A stretch of 64,000 nucleotides of DNA from Bacillus sp. WMMC1349. GTDB lineage: Bacteria > Bacillota > Bacilli > Bacillales > Bacillaceae. The stretch spans positions 3,628,501-3,692,500 of the forward strand of contig NZ_JABJUQ010000007.1 of assembly GCF_013155385.1 (NCBI RefSeq). Direction: 5' to 3'. Shown here piece after piece: positions 17,638-27,017 of the stretch. The position numbers and the translations under genes are program-made. Under the pieces are notes generated by a model. The model saw nothing but the letters and a program-made list of their open reading frames with translations. It was not told the DNA's origin and searched no databases. The first letter of the stretch is position 1; each line of letters opens with the position of its first letter.

Positions 17638-18873
17638 ATGAAGAACAAATTGATTGAACGGTTGATTTCATATGCAAAAGTTGACACTCAGTCAGATGAA
17701 AACATTGAGACATGCCCTTCGACACCCGGTCAGCTGACACTCGCCAAGATGCTTGTTGAAGAGCTAAAGAAAATTGGGATGGAGGACGTCACGATTGATG
17801 AAAATGGTTATGTCATGGCAACACTTCCCGCTAATACAGACAATTCTGTACCAACAATCGGGTTTTTGGCTCATGTCGATACTGCGACAGATTTTACCGG
17901 AAAAAATGTCAATCCACAAATCATCGAACAGTACGATGGAAAAGATATTGTTCTCAATGAAGCACTAGGTGTCATTCTCTCTCCTCAAGATTTCCCTGAT
18001 CTCGCCCATTATAAAGGTCAGACACTGATCACAACAGACGGAACGACACTGCTCGGCGCCGATGACAAAGCCGGCGTTGCTGAAATCATGACAGCGATGG
18101 AATATTTACTTGAACATCCTGAAATTAAACACGGCAACATCAGAGTTGCATTCACACCTGACGAAGAGATTGGCAGAGGTCCGCATAAATTCGATGTCTC
18201 AGCATTTCATGCCAAATACGCTTATACAGTTGATGGCGGCGCCCTTGGTGAATTACACTATGAAAACTTTAACGCCGCTGTAGCGAAAATCACCTGCAAA
18301 GGAAGAAGCATTCATCCAGGAACAGCAAAAGGCAAGATGGTGAATGCCGCCAAAATCGCCATGGAGTTTCACGCACAGCTCCCAGAAAAAGAAGTGCCTG
18401 AATTTACAGAAGGTTATGAAGGTTTTTATCATCTGCTGAAAATCAATGGGGATGTCTCAGAAGCAAAGCTACACTATATTATTAGAGACTTTGACAGAGA
18501 CGCTTTCAACGAAAGAAAAGCAACCGTAGAAAAAATTGCCGATAAGTTAAGAGCACAATACGGAAAAGACAACATTATCGTTGAGATGCATGATCAATAT
18601 TACAACATGAGGGAAAAAATTGAACCGGTTAAAGAAATTGTTGATATTGCCGAAAAAGCAATGAAAAATTTGAAGATCAAACCAGTCATCGAACCGATCC
18701 GCGGCGCAACAGACGGCTCCCAACTTTCATACATGGGTCTACCTTGCCCGAACGTTTTTACAGGCGGGCAGAATTTCCATGGAAAATATGAATACATTTC
18801 TGTTGATCATATGGTGAAAGCTGTTCATGTTGTTGTGGAGATTGCGAAGCTGTTTGAGGAAAAAGCAAGATAA
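17638..18873 (+). CDS. pepT: Peptidase T (tripeptide aminopeptidase)
   Basis: Removes the N-terminal residue from tripeptides in the cytoplasm. The 411-residue M20 metallopeptidase shows zinc-binding [23 protein letters not shown], the catalytic [19 protein letters not shown] and C-terminal [13 protein letters not shown]. Full length for the family (about 410). The ATG follows GGAGATGAAGG. It is divergent from the ECF sigma gene. Confidence 0.95.
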   Translation: MKNKLIERLISYAKVDTQSDENIETCPSTPGQLTLAKMLVEELKKIGMEDVTIDENGYVMATLPANTDNSVPTIGFLAHVDTATDFTGKNVNPQIIEQYDGKDIVLNEALGVILSPQDFPDLAHYKGQTLITTDGTTLLGADDKAGVAEIMTAMEYLLEHPEIKHGNIRVAFTPDEEIGRGPHKFDVSAFHAKYAYTVDGGALGELHYENFNAAVAKITCKGRSIHPGTAKGKMVNAAKIAMEFHAQLPEKEVPEFTEGYEGFYHLLKINGDVSEAKLHYIIRDFDRDAFNERKATVEKIADKLRAQYGKDNIIVEMHDQYYNMREKIEPVKEIVDIAEKAMKNLKIKPVIEPIRGATDGSQLSYMGLPCPNVFTGGQNFHGKYEYISVDHMVKAVHVVVEIAKLFEEKAR

Positions 18874-18874
18874 A

Positions 18875-18905
18875 GTAGGCAGTCCGCTCTGTAGCGGACT
18901 GCTAC
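18875..18905. terminator. Bidirectional hairpin between pepT and the downstream convergent gene
   Basis: The stem CAGTCCGCT / AGCGGACTG with loop CTGT is extended by GTAG / CTAC. It has only a weak T-tract, on the minus-strand side (CTTTATCTT). It separates two convergent genes. Confidence 0.65.
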
Positions 18906-19580
18906 TTAACGATAAACAGATTTTGGAACATGGACAACCGGATTTCCAACAGCATATGGTGCTACATCATACTGTTGAAACACGATGGCAATCCCAGTTT
19001 TTGTATAATAAAATGCCGTTTCTTTATTTAAAACAATATCTTTCTTTTTCACATCCGGAAAGAAAATCTCGTGATGTTTTTGAATATAGTTGAAAATGTA
19101 ATCCTTCGTTTTTTCTACTTTTGAAGCTGTATTTAGCACATCTGTCAAATAGATACGCTTTTGTAATTCTAGATCATAGTTAAACGAACGAATCGCCGTT
19201 AAACCATGTGCCCCTCCTGAAAAAACATAATTCTCCGTTAAAATACTTAAACGTTGGCCAGTCGCATATTTCACATGAAAAGAGGTTTGATAATCCGTTT
19301 TATAGCCGTGCTTTTCACCATCTTGTTTATTTTTCAAGTAATCTTGGTATGACCGTTCAATATAATTGTTAAAATCTTGATTGATCTTCGTTTGCAAAGA
19401 TTTGTTACCGATGTTTTTCACTTGGGGATATTTCAACTTCTGCACGTTTTGATAGATATGACTTGTCACAATCGGTTTATTGTTATGTTCCGCTTGAGCT
19501 GAAAGAGGTGCCGCCCCAGCAAACATCATGAACCACAAAATCCCACTCACCAAAAGACTGAAACACGATTTTTTGTTCAT
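18906..19580 (-). CDS. Secreted DUF4163/DUF3298-type protein (RsiV-like outer domain)
   Basis: This 224-residue protein has a signal peptide ending AQA-EH (about residue 30; hydrophobic core SLLVSGILWFMMFAGAA) and then a domain like the outer part of anti-sigma factor RsiV and of deacetylase PdaC. The hallmark YVFSGGAHGLTAIRSFNYDL and a C-terminal IVFQQYDVAPYAVGNP are clear. No catalytic or sigma-binding domain is attached, so it is a free secreted version, with a possible role in lysozyme or wall binding by analogy to RsiV. AAGGAGGG precedes the ATG. Confidence 0.75.
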   Translation of the reverse strand: MNKKSCFSLLVSGILWFMMFAGAAPLSAQAEHNNKPIVTSHIYQNVQKLKYPQVKNIGNKSLQTKINQDFNNYIERSYQDYLKNKQDGEKHGYKTDYQTSFHVKYATGQRLSILTENYVFSGGAHGLTAIRSFNYDLELQKRIYLTDVLNTASKVEKTKDYIFNYIQKHHEIFFPDVKKKDIVLNKETAFYYTKTGIAIVFQQYDVAPYAVGNPVVHVPKSVYR

Positions 19581-19788
19581 AAAAAACCCTCCTTAAATGT
19601 GTCATTCATTATCCTTCCCGCTTCGTGAAGCGAGTACACTTGTTTAGACTGATCTTTGCGATTAAATGTTTCTATTTTTAGTTTAAATATGAAAAATATG
19701 TATATAAGGAACGTTCCTACTGGTTGAACCAATTAGCTTTGTGAGACGCAAAAAAACTAACATTCAGAAAGTTTTACATCAAAATCTA

Positions 19789-19816
19789 TTGACATTTTTA
19801 TAAAAAGTATTAATAT
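19789..19816 (+). promoter_or_regulatory. SigA promoter for the yxjG transcript
   Basis: TTGACA (19789-19794) and TAATAT (19811-19816) are separated by 16 bases and lie just upstream of the riboswitch. Confidence 0.75.
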
Positions 19817-19836
19817 TAAAACAATTAAAAAAGTTT

Positions 19837-19950
19837 TCCTTATCAAGAGTGGTGGAGGGACTGGCCCTGCGAAACCCGGCAACCGCTGTCTGAGACAGAA
19901 TGGTGCTAAATCCTGATAGGAGCGCTCATTGCGTTTCTTGGAGATAAGGA
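19837..19950 (+). ncRNA. SAM-I (S-box) riboswitch
   Basis: The hallmark S-box segments appear in order: CTTATCAAGAG with GGTGGAGGGA, GGCCC, AACCCGGCAACC, then TGGTGCTAAATCC, closed by GATAAGGA pairing back to TCCTTATC (P1). Under high S-adenosylmethionine the aptamer folds and allows the downstream terminator to form. Confidence 0.95.
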
Positions 19951-19964
19951 GGAGATTGCCGGTC

Positions 19965-19996
19965 AAGCTCTTCCTTATCAGGAAGGGCTTTTTTAT
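19965..19996 (+). terminator. Riboswitch-controlled terminator
   Basis: GCTCTTCC / GGAAGGGC with loop TTATCA is followed by TTTTTTAT. The 5' arm and loop contain TTCCTTATC, which can instead pair with the 3' side of riboswitch P1, giving the alternative antiterminator. Confidence 0.9.
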
Positions 19997-20020
19997 ATCA
20001 AACAGAAAGAGGGATAACCA

Positions 20021-21112
20021 ATGAAACAAGGACCATACCGGGCCGATCAAGTCGGAAGTCTATTAAGATCTGAACGTATCAAAAAAGCGCGTCTGCAAAA
20101 AGAAGCAGGTGAGATCAGTGCCGAACAATTACGAGAAAGCGAAAATGAAGAGATTAAACGCATTGTCAAAAAACAACAAGAAATCGGACTACAGGCAGTA
20201 ACTGATGGGGAATTTCGCAGGGCTTGGTGGCACTTTGATTTTCTTGAAGGGCTTGATGGTGTGGAAGGCTATCAAACAGAAAGCGGAATTCAATTTCATA
20301 ATATCAAAACAAAAGCGCATGGGATCAAAGTGAATGGTAAGCTTGATTTTACAAATCATCCAATGGTTGATGATTATCGCTTTCTTCAGCGCATTGCTGG
20401 TTCCCATACTGCAAAAATGACGATTCCGAGTCCAAATATGCTGTTTTTTAGAGGGAAACTTGAAGAAAGTGTCTATCAGGATTTAGATGCATTTCACCAC
20501 GATGTCGCACAGGCTTATAAAAAAGCTATTCAAGCGTTTTATGATGCTGGATGCCGCTATTTGCAACTTGATGATACAGCATGGTCCGTCTTTTTCTCAG
20601 AACAGGGTCATGAACAAATTAAAGCCTTCGGACAAGATCCCGGCGAATTGCGGCAATCGTTCGCTGACACGATCAATCAAGCACTTGACGGTAGATCTGA
20701 AGATTTGACAGTGACCATGCATATTTGCCGGGGAAACTTTAAGTCAACCTGGGTAGCCTCAGGCGGATATGAAGCCGCCGCAGAAACAATATTCGATGGA
20801 TTAAATCTTGACGGGCTTTTCCTTGAATTTGATGATGAGCGCTCTGGCAGCTTTGAACCGCTTCGCTATGTCAAACGGAAGGACTTGCAAATTGTGCTTG
20901 GTCTGATTACCTCTAAGTTTGCTGAACTCGAAAAACCGGATGAAATCAAACGGCGAATTGAAGAGGCTTCCCGTTATGTTGACTTGAACCAGTTATGTCT
21001 AAGCCCACAATGCGGATTTGCCTCAACTGAAGAAGGCAATCTGCTGACGGAAGAAGAACAGTGGGCAAAATTGCGCCATGTGGTGGAAATTGCTGAGGAT
21101 ATTTGGAATTAA
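20021..21112 (+). CDS. yxjG: Cobalamin-independent methionine synthase-like protein, YxjG/YxjH family
   Basis: This 363-residue protein matches the C-terminal catalytic half of MetE. It keeps the zinc ligands His and Cys in MHICRGNF, the Glu in LEFDDERSG, and Cys in SPQCGFAST, plus QLDDTAWSVF in the substrate pocket. In B. subtilis the related yxjG and yxjH are S-box genes and are thought to methylate homocysteine from a folate or other methyl donor. The ATG follows AGAGGGAT. Only one copy is present here. The symbol is by family; YxjH fits equally well. Confidence 0.88.
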   Translation: MKQGPYRADQVGSLLRSERIKKARLQKEAGEISAEQLRESENEEIKRIVKKQQEIGLQAVTDGEFRRAWWHFDFLEGLDGVEGYQTESGIQFHNIKTKAHGIKVNGKLDFTNHPMVDDYRFLQRIAGSHTAKMTIPSPNMLFFRGKLEESVYQDLDAFHHDVAQAYKKAIQAFYDAGCRYLQLDDTAWSVFFSEQGHEQIKAFGQDPGELRQSFADTINQALDGRSEDLTVTMHICRGNFKSTWVASGGYEAAAETIFDGLNLDGLFLEFDDERSGSFEPLRYVKRKDLQIVLGLITSKFAELEKPDEIKRRIEEASRYVDLNQLCLSPQCGFASTEEGNLLTEEEQWAKLRHVVEIAEDIWN

Positions 21113-21227
21113 ACACTGCCTATTAGGCTTTTATGGTTGCTAAGCGTAAAAAATACTGCTTCCAATGTTAGGCACAGTCTAGCTACCGGAAGCAGTCTGC
21201 TAACCATCCTTATTTGTCTCTACAGTT
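21113..21227. other. Short gap between yxjG and the tandem lipoprotein family
   Basis: ACTGCTTCC (21158-21166) and GGAAGCAGT (21187-21195) pair around a 20-base spacer, giving a weak hairpin between the convergent genes. Nothing else is seen. Confidence 0.4.
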
Positions 21228-22382
21228 TTATCTTTTCCACAACTGATCAGTGCCAGAAAACAATGCATCTTCTATTCCTAAATCAGCAAAATATACAGTC
21301 GGTTGTTTTTTACTTTTTTGTAAATCAATGAGGACGTTAGCAGATCCTGCTGTCCCAATTATCATGCCACTATATAAAACATCTAATACGATATAATCCT
21401 CTTTAAAATAAAGGATTTCAATAAAACTAGCACCGCTTGATTTGTAATGTAACTGATCGGCAATATGTTTGAAGTTTATCTTAAACTCACCCACATATTT
21501 CTCATCTCCTTTTAGATAATGGTCCACTGTTTGAATTTGGACATCCTCGGGAAATTTCTTATTCATAGTTCCATTAAGAAAGACATACTTTCCGTCCGCA
21601 CTTAAAAAGTCATGATCTTTGATTTCCCTTACTTTATTTGTCTTCTTTTCCAATATATTTTTACCTAACAACTTAAGATATGATCCATCTTTCGTCACTT
21701 CCGGAAACACTGACAGGTGATCGTTTAATTTTCCAGACTCAATCGTGGCATTTAATTCTGAACCTTTGACGATTTGATGTTTTGAAAAATCTTGTTTTAA
21801 AAACAGATAATATATATCTGAAGCTTTGCCAGGTCTATAACCACTTATTTCTATCAGCATATTTTCTTTATTTATAGCGAGAAGATCGAGAGAAATTTCA
21901 TATGAATCTGTAGATAACGGTACTTTTATGTTTTTTTGACCAAAGTTTGTTTTCACGTTCAACAGATTCTTTTTCTCGATTTTGATATCTGGCAAATTTT
22001 CGCTTATTTTATCATGAACGATATTTCGTTGTTTAAAAAAGTCAACGCCGTATTCTAAATCATAAAAATTCTTTTCAAAATTTTCTCGAATAGAAAAAAC
22101 AGGTTTGTAACTATTCCGCAACTGTTTATCTGTAAATTTATAAAAAGTTAACCCCTCTATACCACTGCGTACCATTGTATATGTATCATCTTGATACCTC
22201 AAAGTTACATCTGTCGATGATCCAAGGTCATTTCTTAGGAACTCTTTAAATGCTGGACTGTCTTCTTTTGGCAAACCTTTTTTATAAATGACTTCCTCAT
22301 ATGGATCTTTTTCATTACTTGATATAAAAACCCATACACTGCCTATTAACAATACTATAATCAATAATATTTTTTTAATCAT
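21228..22382 (-). CDS. Tandem paralogue 1: membrane-anchored exported protein of unknown family
   Basis: A 384-residue protein with a single N-terminal membrane anchor (KKILLIIVLLIGSVWVFISS) but no lipobox cysteine. The family pattern follows: YKKGLPKEDSPAFKEFLRN with LGSSTD early, ILEKKTNKVREIK in the middle, IQTVDHYLKGDEKY, and a C-terminal NVLIDLQKSKKQPTVYFADLG. The start at 22382 is preferred because GAGGAAG lies directly upstream; the longer frame reads through that site. It is the most downstream member of five tandem copies. I do not recognise the family. The beta-rich, exported and variable character would fit an immunity or surface protein. Confidence 0.7.
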   Translation of the reverse strand: MIKKILLIIVLLIGSVWVFISSNEKDPYEEVIYKKGLPKEDSPAFKEFLRNDLGSSTDVTLRYQDDTYTMVRSGIEGLTFYKFTDKQLRNSYKPVFSIRENFEKNFYDLEYGVDFFKQRNIVHDKISENLPDIKIEKKNLLNVKTNFGQKNIKVPLSTDSYEISLDLLAINKENMLIEISGYRPGKASDIYYLFLKQDFSKHQIVKGSELNATIESGKLNDHLSVFPEVTKDGSYLKLLGKNILEKKTNKVREIKDHDFLSADGKYVFLNGTMNKKFPEDVQIQTVDHYLKGDEKYVGEFKINFKHIADQLHYKSSGASFIEILYFKEDYIVLDVLYSGMIIGTAGSANVLIDLQKSKKQPTVYFADLGIEDALFSGTDQLWKR

Positions 22383-22887
22383 TAATCTACTTCCTCTACG
22401 TTTTGTTAACAATACCGAATGAAAAAACGCCAGAAAGCCGAATTTTTAATCAATCCGCACATTAACGACTCTTCTGCCCCTTCAGTATTATAAGAAACGT
22501 AAATCAGCAGCATTTTCATAATCATACTGAAAACGTGCCAATCTTACAGTGATTTTCTTCACCTTGTTTATTCAAGATGATGTTCCACATCTTCAGTATA
22601 TCTTAAAAAATGCCCAAATCAACCAGATATGCAGTTGGATGTTTTGATTTTTATCAGAACATTATCATCTCCCTATGATTCCATAGCATGAAACACACAA
22701 CAAAAATTTTCATTAAACCTGTATTACATTTCATCTCATACGCAATTGAGCTTTCATTATCGTTCTCTTTCAAATCATTATGCACTGATTGACTTGAGTT
22801 TCAAACGATCCATCTCATCGTATCTGGGTTCACTTCTCTTTTCACATTTTTGCATGTCTTGCTCTAACCATTAGTTTAACAATAAAA

Positions 22888-22941
22888 AAACTAAACTGCG
22901 AAGCAAGAGCTGTACCGCTCGCTTACTTACACAGTTTAGTT
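22888..22941. terminator. Terminator-like long hairpin
   Basis: AAACTAAACTG and CAGTTTAGTTT form an 11-bp stem around a 32-base loop. It has no long T-tract. It may be the old terminator of the decayed paralogue or a relic of a mobile element end. Confidence 0.4.
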
Positions 22942-23039
22942 TACACTCTCGTTCCTATTTTATAGATCGTTCATGCCTTCTTGACCTTTTTCGAAAAAGT
23001 TTTATCTCTAAGAACTCACTAGGGGTTGTCCTGAAAGTC

Positions 23040-23110
23040 GTGTGGATGAATAAAAATTGGGGAATTTGCTCGCTTTCCGCGGGAGTCTCGCAATTCCCCC
23101 TGATTTACGT
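23040..23110. repeat. Dispersed repeat, copy 2 (shortened)
   Basis: TGGATGAATAAAAATTGGGG, ATTTGCTCGCTTTCCGCGG and GAGTCTCGCAATTCC follow the same order as copy 1 at 15053, but the middle 40 or so bases are missing. Confidence 0.5.
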
Positions 23111-23321
23111 TGAAAAAGGACTTTTTAGACAGCTCCTTGTTGTAAATAAAGTCCTCCTGACCCAGTTAAACTACGTAGTTTTCACTATAATCATGCAATA
23201 AACAGTTGGTTTGTTTTTCTGTAAAACAATCAGACATGAAGAAAAACTCGTCAGACAGCTTAATTAAAATCACGAAAATGTGCTTACATTACCTTGACTT
23301 CACGACAATCTTAAAGCATTT

Positions 23322-24446
23322 CTAGTCTATTCCTAAATTAACCAAATATGCGGTCGGCTGCTTTTTACTTTTCTGCAAATCAATGAGGACATTAACATCT
23401 CCCGCTGCTATAACCCCCATGATTCCGAAGTATGAGACACTTAACACTACATAATCATCATTAAAATAATGAATTTCGGCATGCCTAACATCACTTGCTT
23501 TAATATCCATTTCTTCTGCAATATTTTCGAAATCGATCTTGAATTGAGCTTCATACTTATGATTTCCTTTTAAATAATTATCAACAGTTTGGATTTTTTG
23601 CACACCGTCAGACATGACATCTCTTTCTTTTTCTTTACGCTCGTTAATATATACATATTTTCCGTCTACACTTAAATAATCAGTATTCTTAATTTCTCGG
23701 ACTTTGTTTGTCTTCTTTTCTAAAATATAATTATCAAACAACTTCAGGTATGATCCATTCTCAGTCACCTTTGGAAATAGAGATAAATAATGATTTAGTA
23801 TTCCTGACTGGATTGCGGCATAGAATTCTTCTTTTTTAACAAATTGATGTTTTGAAAAGTCTTGTTTCAGAAAAAGATAATATGATTCAGAAGCTTCGCC
23901 GTTTACCTCTATCATGATATCTGTTTTATTTACAGCTAGAAGATTGAAAGAAGCTTCTTTTGAATCTGTTGATAATGGTATTTTTATCTTTTTTTCTCCT
24001 CGTTTTGTTTTGACGCTCAAAAGACTCTTTTTTTCAATTTTCATATCAGGTAGATTTTCACCTACTTTGTCCTGAATGATTGTTCCTTCTTTGTAAAAAT
24101 CAACATTATTTTTTAAGTCATTAAATTTATCTTCAATGTTTTTTCGCATAGAAAAGACAGACTTATAACGATTGTACAACTGTTTATCTGTATATTTATA
24201 AAATTGTAGCCCATCATCTATATCATCGCGTGCCATAGTATAAGTATGATCTTGATATCTCAAAGTAATATCAGTGGATGATCCAAGGTGATTTCTCAAG
24301 AATTCTTTAAATGCCGGACTATCTTCTTTTGGTAAACCTTTTTTATAAATGACTTCTTCGTATGGATCTTTTTCATAACTGGATATAACTAGCCATACAA
24401 AGCCTATACATAACAATATAACTAAAAATAAATTTTTTTTGATCAT
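23322..24446 (-). CDS. Tandem paralogue 2: membrane-anchored exported protein
   Basis: This 374-residue protein is closely similar to paralogue 1 in its first 60 residues (YEKDPYEEVIYKKGLPKED, ITLRYQDHTYTMARD). It has one N-terminal membrane segment (LFLVILLCIGFVWLVIS) without a usable lipobox. Family landmarks ILEKKTNKVREIK, IQTVDNYLKGNHKY and NVLIDLQKSKKQPTAYLV are kept. It starts only 17 bp after the stop of paralogue 3, so they share a transcript. Unknown function. Confidence 0.7.
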   Translation of the reverse strand: MIKKNLFLVILLCIGFVWLVISSYEKDPYEEVIYKKGLPKEDSPAFKEFLRNHLGSSTDITLRYQDHTYTMARDDIDDGLQFYKYTDKQLYNRYKSVFSMRKNIEDKFNDLKNNVDFYKEGTIIQDKVGENLPDMKIEKKSLLSVKTKRGEKKIKIPLSTDSKEASFNLLAVNKTDIMIEVNGEASESYYLFLKQDFSKHQFVKKEEFYAAIQSGILNHYLSLFPKVTENGSYLKLFDNYILEKKTNKVREIKNTDYLSVDGKYVYINERKEKERDVMSDGVQKIQTVDNYLKGNHKYEAQFKIDFENIAEEMDIKASDVRHAEIHYFNDDYVVLSVSYFGIMGVIAAGDVNVLIDLQKSKKQPTAYLVNLGID

Positions 24447-24463
24447 TCATCTACTTCCATTCA

Positions 24464-25569
24464 CTATAATATATTTAAATCAACCAAATATGCGGTCGGC
24501 TGCTTTTTACTTCTCTGTAAATCAATGAGGACATTAACGGAGCCTGCTGTTCCAACGATTATCCCATTATAAGTAAGACTTAAGACAACAAAATTTTCAT
24601 TAAAATAACTGATATCAGCTATGCTTATACCACTTGCTTTAAAATCCATCTCTTCCGAAATATTTTCAAAATCCAACTTGAACTGTGCTTCATACTTATC
24701 GTTTCCTTTTAAATAATTATCGACTGTTTGGATTTTTTGAACACCTTCAGAAATATCAGCTTTTTTCCCATTAATATAAACATATTTTCCGTCTACACTT
24801 AAATAATCAGTGTCTTTGATTTTTCGAACTTTGTTTGTCTTCTTTTCTAAAATATAATTGTCAAACAACTTCAGGTATGCTCCATCCTTTGACACCTTTG
24901 GAAATACAGATAGATAATCATTTAACTTCCCTGACTCGATTGTGGCATTTAATTTTTCTTCTTCGACAATTTGATGTTTTGAGAAATCCTGTTTTAAAAA
25001 CAGATAATATTCGTTTAGTTCCCCTAAGTCACCATCTTTTAATTTTTCATATATTCGTGCTTGTATCAACATATTTTCTTTATTAATCGCTAAAAGTGAA
25101 AGATATACTTTTTTCCCTTTCGCTGATGGTAACTCAAACTTCTTTTCTCCAGTTTTTGTTTTCACGTTCAAAACATTATTTTTGCCTATTTTCATATCCG
25201 GCAGGTTTTCAACTAGTTTATTATGGATGATTTTTCCCTCTTTATAAAAATTGACACGCCTTAAGTCACCTAGCTTTTTGGAAAAATTTTTTTCACAGAA
25301 AAAATCGGTTTGTAACTATTCCGAAGTTGTTCATCTGTATATTTGTAGTATCGTAGTCCCTTTGTGTCACTACGCATCATCAAATAACTTTGACCTTGAT
25401 AACTCAAAGTTAAATCTGTAGATGATCCGAGCTCATGTCTCATAAATTCTTTAAATGCTGGGCTGTCTTCTGGTAAGCCTTTTTCATATATGACTTCTTT
25501 TTCGCAACCGGCTACAAACAGTATGCATGCTAGAACAAGACTTAAGCTTATTAATTGTTTTTTTAACAC
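24464..25569 (-). pseudogene. Tandem paralogue 3: lipoprotein gene with a one-base frameshift
   Basis: The gene is split by a frameshift. The first part (25569-25270, GTG start) has a lipobox (LFVAGC) and runs to IFSVKK, then ends early in IFPKS. Adding one A to the run of seven at 25287-25293 restores KNFSKKLGDLRRVNFYKEGK and continues without a stop into the second part, which ends NVLIDLQRSKKQPTAYLVD. All family landmarks are present, so the break is recent, a sequencing error, or a slippage site. Confidence 0.8.
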
Positions 25570-25589
25570 TACTCAGCATCCTCTTACGT

Positions 25590-26744
25590 TTAATATACCT
25601 TCCTTGACTTTATTCCTAAATCAACTAAATACGCAGTCGGTTGTTTTTTATTTTTTAAATCAATCAGGACATTAATTGCCCCTGCTTTCCCATCGACTAT
25701 CTCATTGTAAGAAACACGTAGAACAACATAGTCCTTACTAAAATGGCAAATTTCAGCAATACTTACAAGAGTTGATTTAAAACCCATCTCTTCTGAAATA
25801 TTTTCAAAATCCAATTTGAACTGAGCCTCATACTTTTCGTTTCCTTTTAAATAATTATCGACTGTTTGGATTTTTTGAACACCGTCTTGAATTTTTTCTT
25901 TATACCCGTGTAGATAAACATATTTTCTATCTTCACTTAAATAATCATTTTCTTTAATTTCTTTTAACTGATTTGTTTTTTTATCCAAAATATAAAGATT
26001 ACAGATAAATATATATCTACCTGACTTATCTATGATTGGATACAAATCATAAAATTCTTTTAATTTCCCTGTTGACAATGTTTCTTGTAGGTTTTTTGGC
26101 TCTAACATTGTTGTCTCAATATTTTTTAAATCTTGCGTCATGAAAAGTTCTATTATAAGGTTTCCACTTCCTTGATAACTGAGGTTTCGAACGATAAGTG
26201 AAAAACTTTTAGAATTTACCGCTTCTAAATAAATTCCCAATTCATCAGACTTTTCCATACCGTATTTTTCCATCATTTCTGACAAGTCTAATACTTTTAC
26301 CTGTTTCTTTGTCCTCACTTTCAGTCGATTATTTGACATTAATTTCAAATCAGGAATATGGTATTTTTCTTTGTTTTTAACAGAATGATACAAAAACTTT
26401 TCATAGCGATTACTTTCGTCTAATTTATCTAAAGTATCTTTCGGATCTTTCGCTGTCAACATAGGCTTGTAATATTGCTTTAACTGATCTTCTGTATACT
26501 TGAAATATTGAATATCTGTTCGTTGATTCCCTAAAGTTGAAAACAAAATGTTTCCGTCTTTTCTTATTATTTCTTGATCTGTACTTTCTTCATATAGATG
26601 ATGTTTCATGAATTCAGCTAAGCCACGGCTATCTTCCTTAGGAAATCCTTTTTCATATGTAGCTTCTTCAATTTTATTTTTGCAACCTGTTATAAACAGG
26701 GCGAATATCATGATTAGATTTAAGATTATCGATCTTTTTTTCAT
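25590..26744 (-). CDS. Tandem paralogue 4: lipoprotein of the same family
   Basis: This 384-residue protein has a lipoprotein signal (MIFALFITGC, Cys about residue 21). It belongs with paralogue 5 to a second subgroup: the early part reads ESTDQEIIRKDGNILFSTLG instead of the SSTDLTL form, followed by YFKYTEDQLKQYYKP and LDESNRYEKFLYHS. The C-terminal half returns to the common pattern IQTVDNYLKGNEKYEAQFKL and NVLIDLKNKKQPTAYLVDLG. AAAGGACA precedes the ATG. Expected on the outer membrane face; role unknown. Confidence 0.75.
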   Translation of the reverse strand: MKKRSIILNLIMIFALFITGCKNKIEEATYEKGFPKEDSRGLAEFMKHHLYEESTDQEIIRKDGNILFSTLGNQRTDIQYFKYTEDQLKQYYKPMLTAKDPKDTLDKLDESNRYEKFLYHSVKNKEKYHIPDLKLMSNNRLKVRTKKQVKVLDLSEMMEKYGMEKSDELGIYLEAVNSKSFSLIVRNLSYQGSGNLIIELFMTQDLKNIETTMLEPKNLQETLSTGKLKEFYDLYPIIDKSGRYIFICNLYILDKKTNQLKEIKENDYLSEDRKYVYLHGYKEKIQDGVQKIQTVDNYLKGNEKYEAQFKLDFENISEEMGFKSTLVSIAEICHFSKDYVVLRVSYNEIVDGKAGAINVLIDLKNKKQPTAYLVDLGIKSRKVY

Positions 26745-26853
26745 TTTGATATGTCCTTTTATTTGTTATTTTTTGAAATCGTTAACCGAATCTTTGTGAA
26801 ATCACTCGGCTAACCCCAGAAAGTAAGACTTTAACATTTGATTGTGATATTAA

Positions 26854-26973
26854 CTAAATGTTCATGTAGTTATCTGTTTTGTAAATACCCGTTTCAACCA
26901 TGATCCCGCAGCCTGTTATAAACAATGAACAAACCAGTATTAAAGTTAAGCTTATTAATTGTTTTTTTAACAC
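26854..26973 (-). pseudogene. Truncated paralogue: orphan lipoprotein signal peptide
   Basis: A 39-codon frame (GTG start) reads MLKKQLISLTLILVCSLFIT then GCGIMVETGIYK and stops. The signal peptide and lipobox are nearly the same as in paralogues 3 and 5, but the mature domain is gone. It marks an internal deletion in the array between copies 4 and 5. Confidence 0.7.
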
Positions 26974-27017
26974 TAATCATTTTTTTCAAAAATCTTCTAA
27001 ACACTTGAATGTTATGT

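Larger units (their letters stand above)
22383..23321 (-). pseudogene. Decayed region with relics of one or two further paralogues
   Basis: No intact gene occurs in these 940 bases. At about 22610-22770 the sequence aligns by eye with the 3' ends of the paralogues (AAATCAACCAGATATGCAGT, then ATTATCATCTCC), with gaps and lost frame. A second short relic at about 23195-23240 (ACAGTTGGTTTGTTTTTCTG) resembles the same 3' end. Between them is a hairpin (22888-22941) and a dispersed repeat (23040-23110). Confidence 0.55.

Noticed and set aside
19757..20050. A 97-codon minus-strand frame over the riboswitch
   Set aside because: It overlaps the SAM-I riboswitch, its terminator and the yxjG start; no ribosome site. 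The RNA structures explain the sequence.
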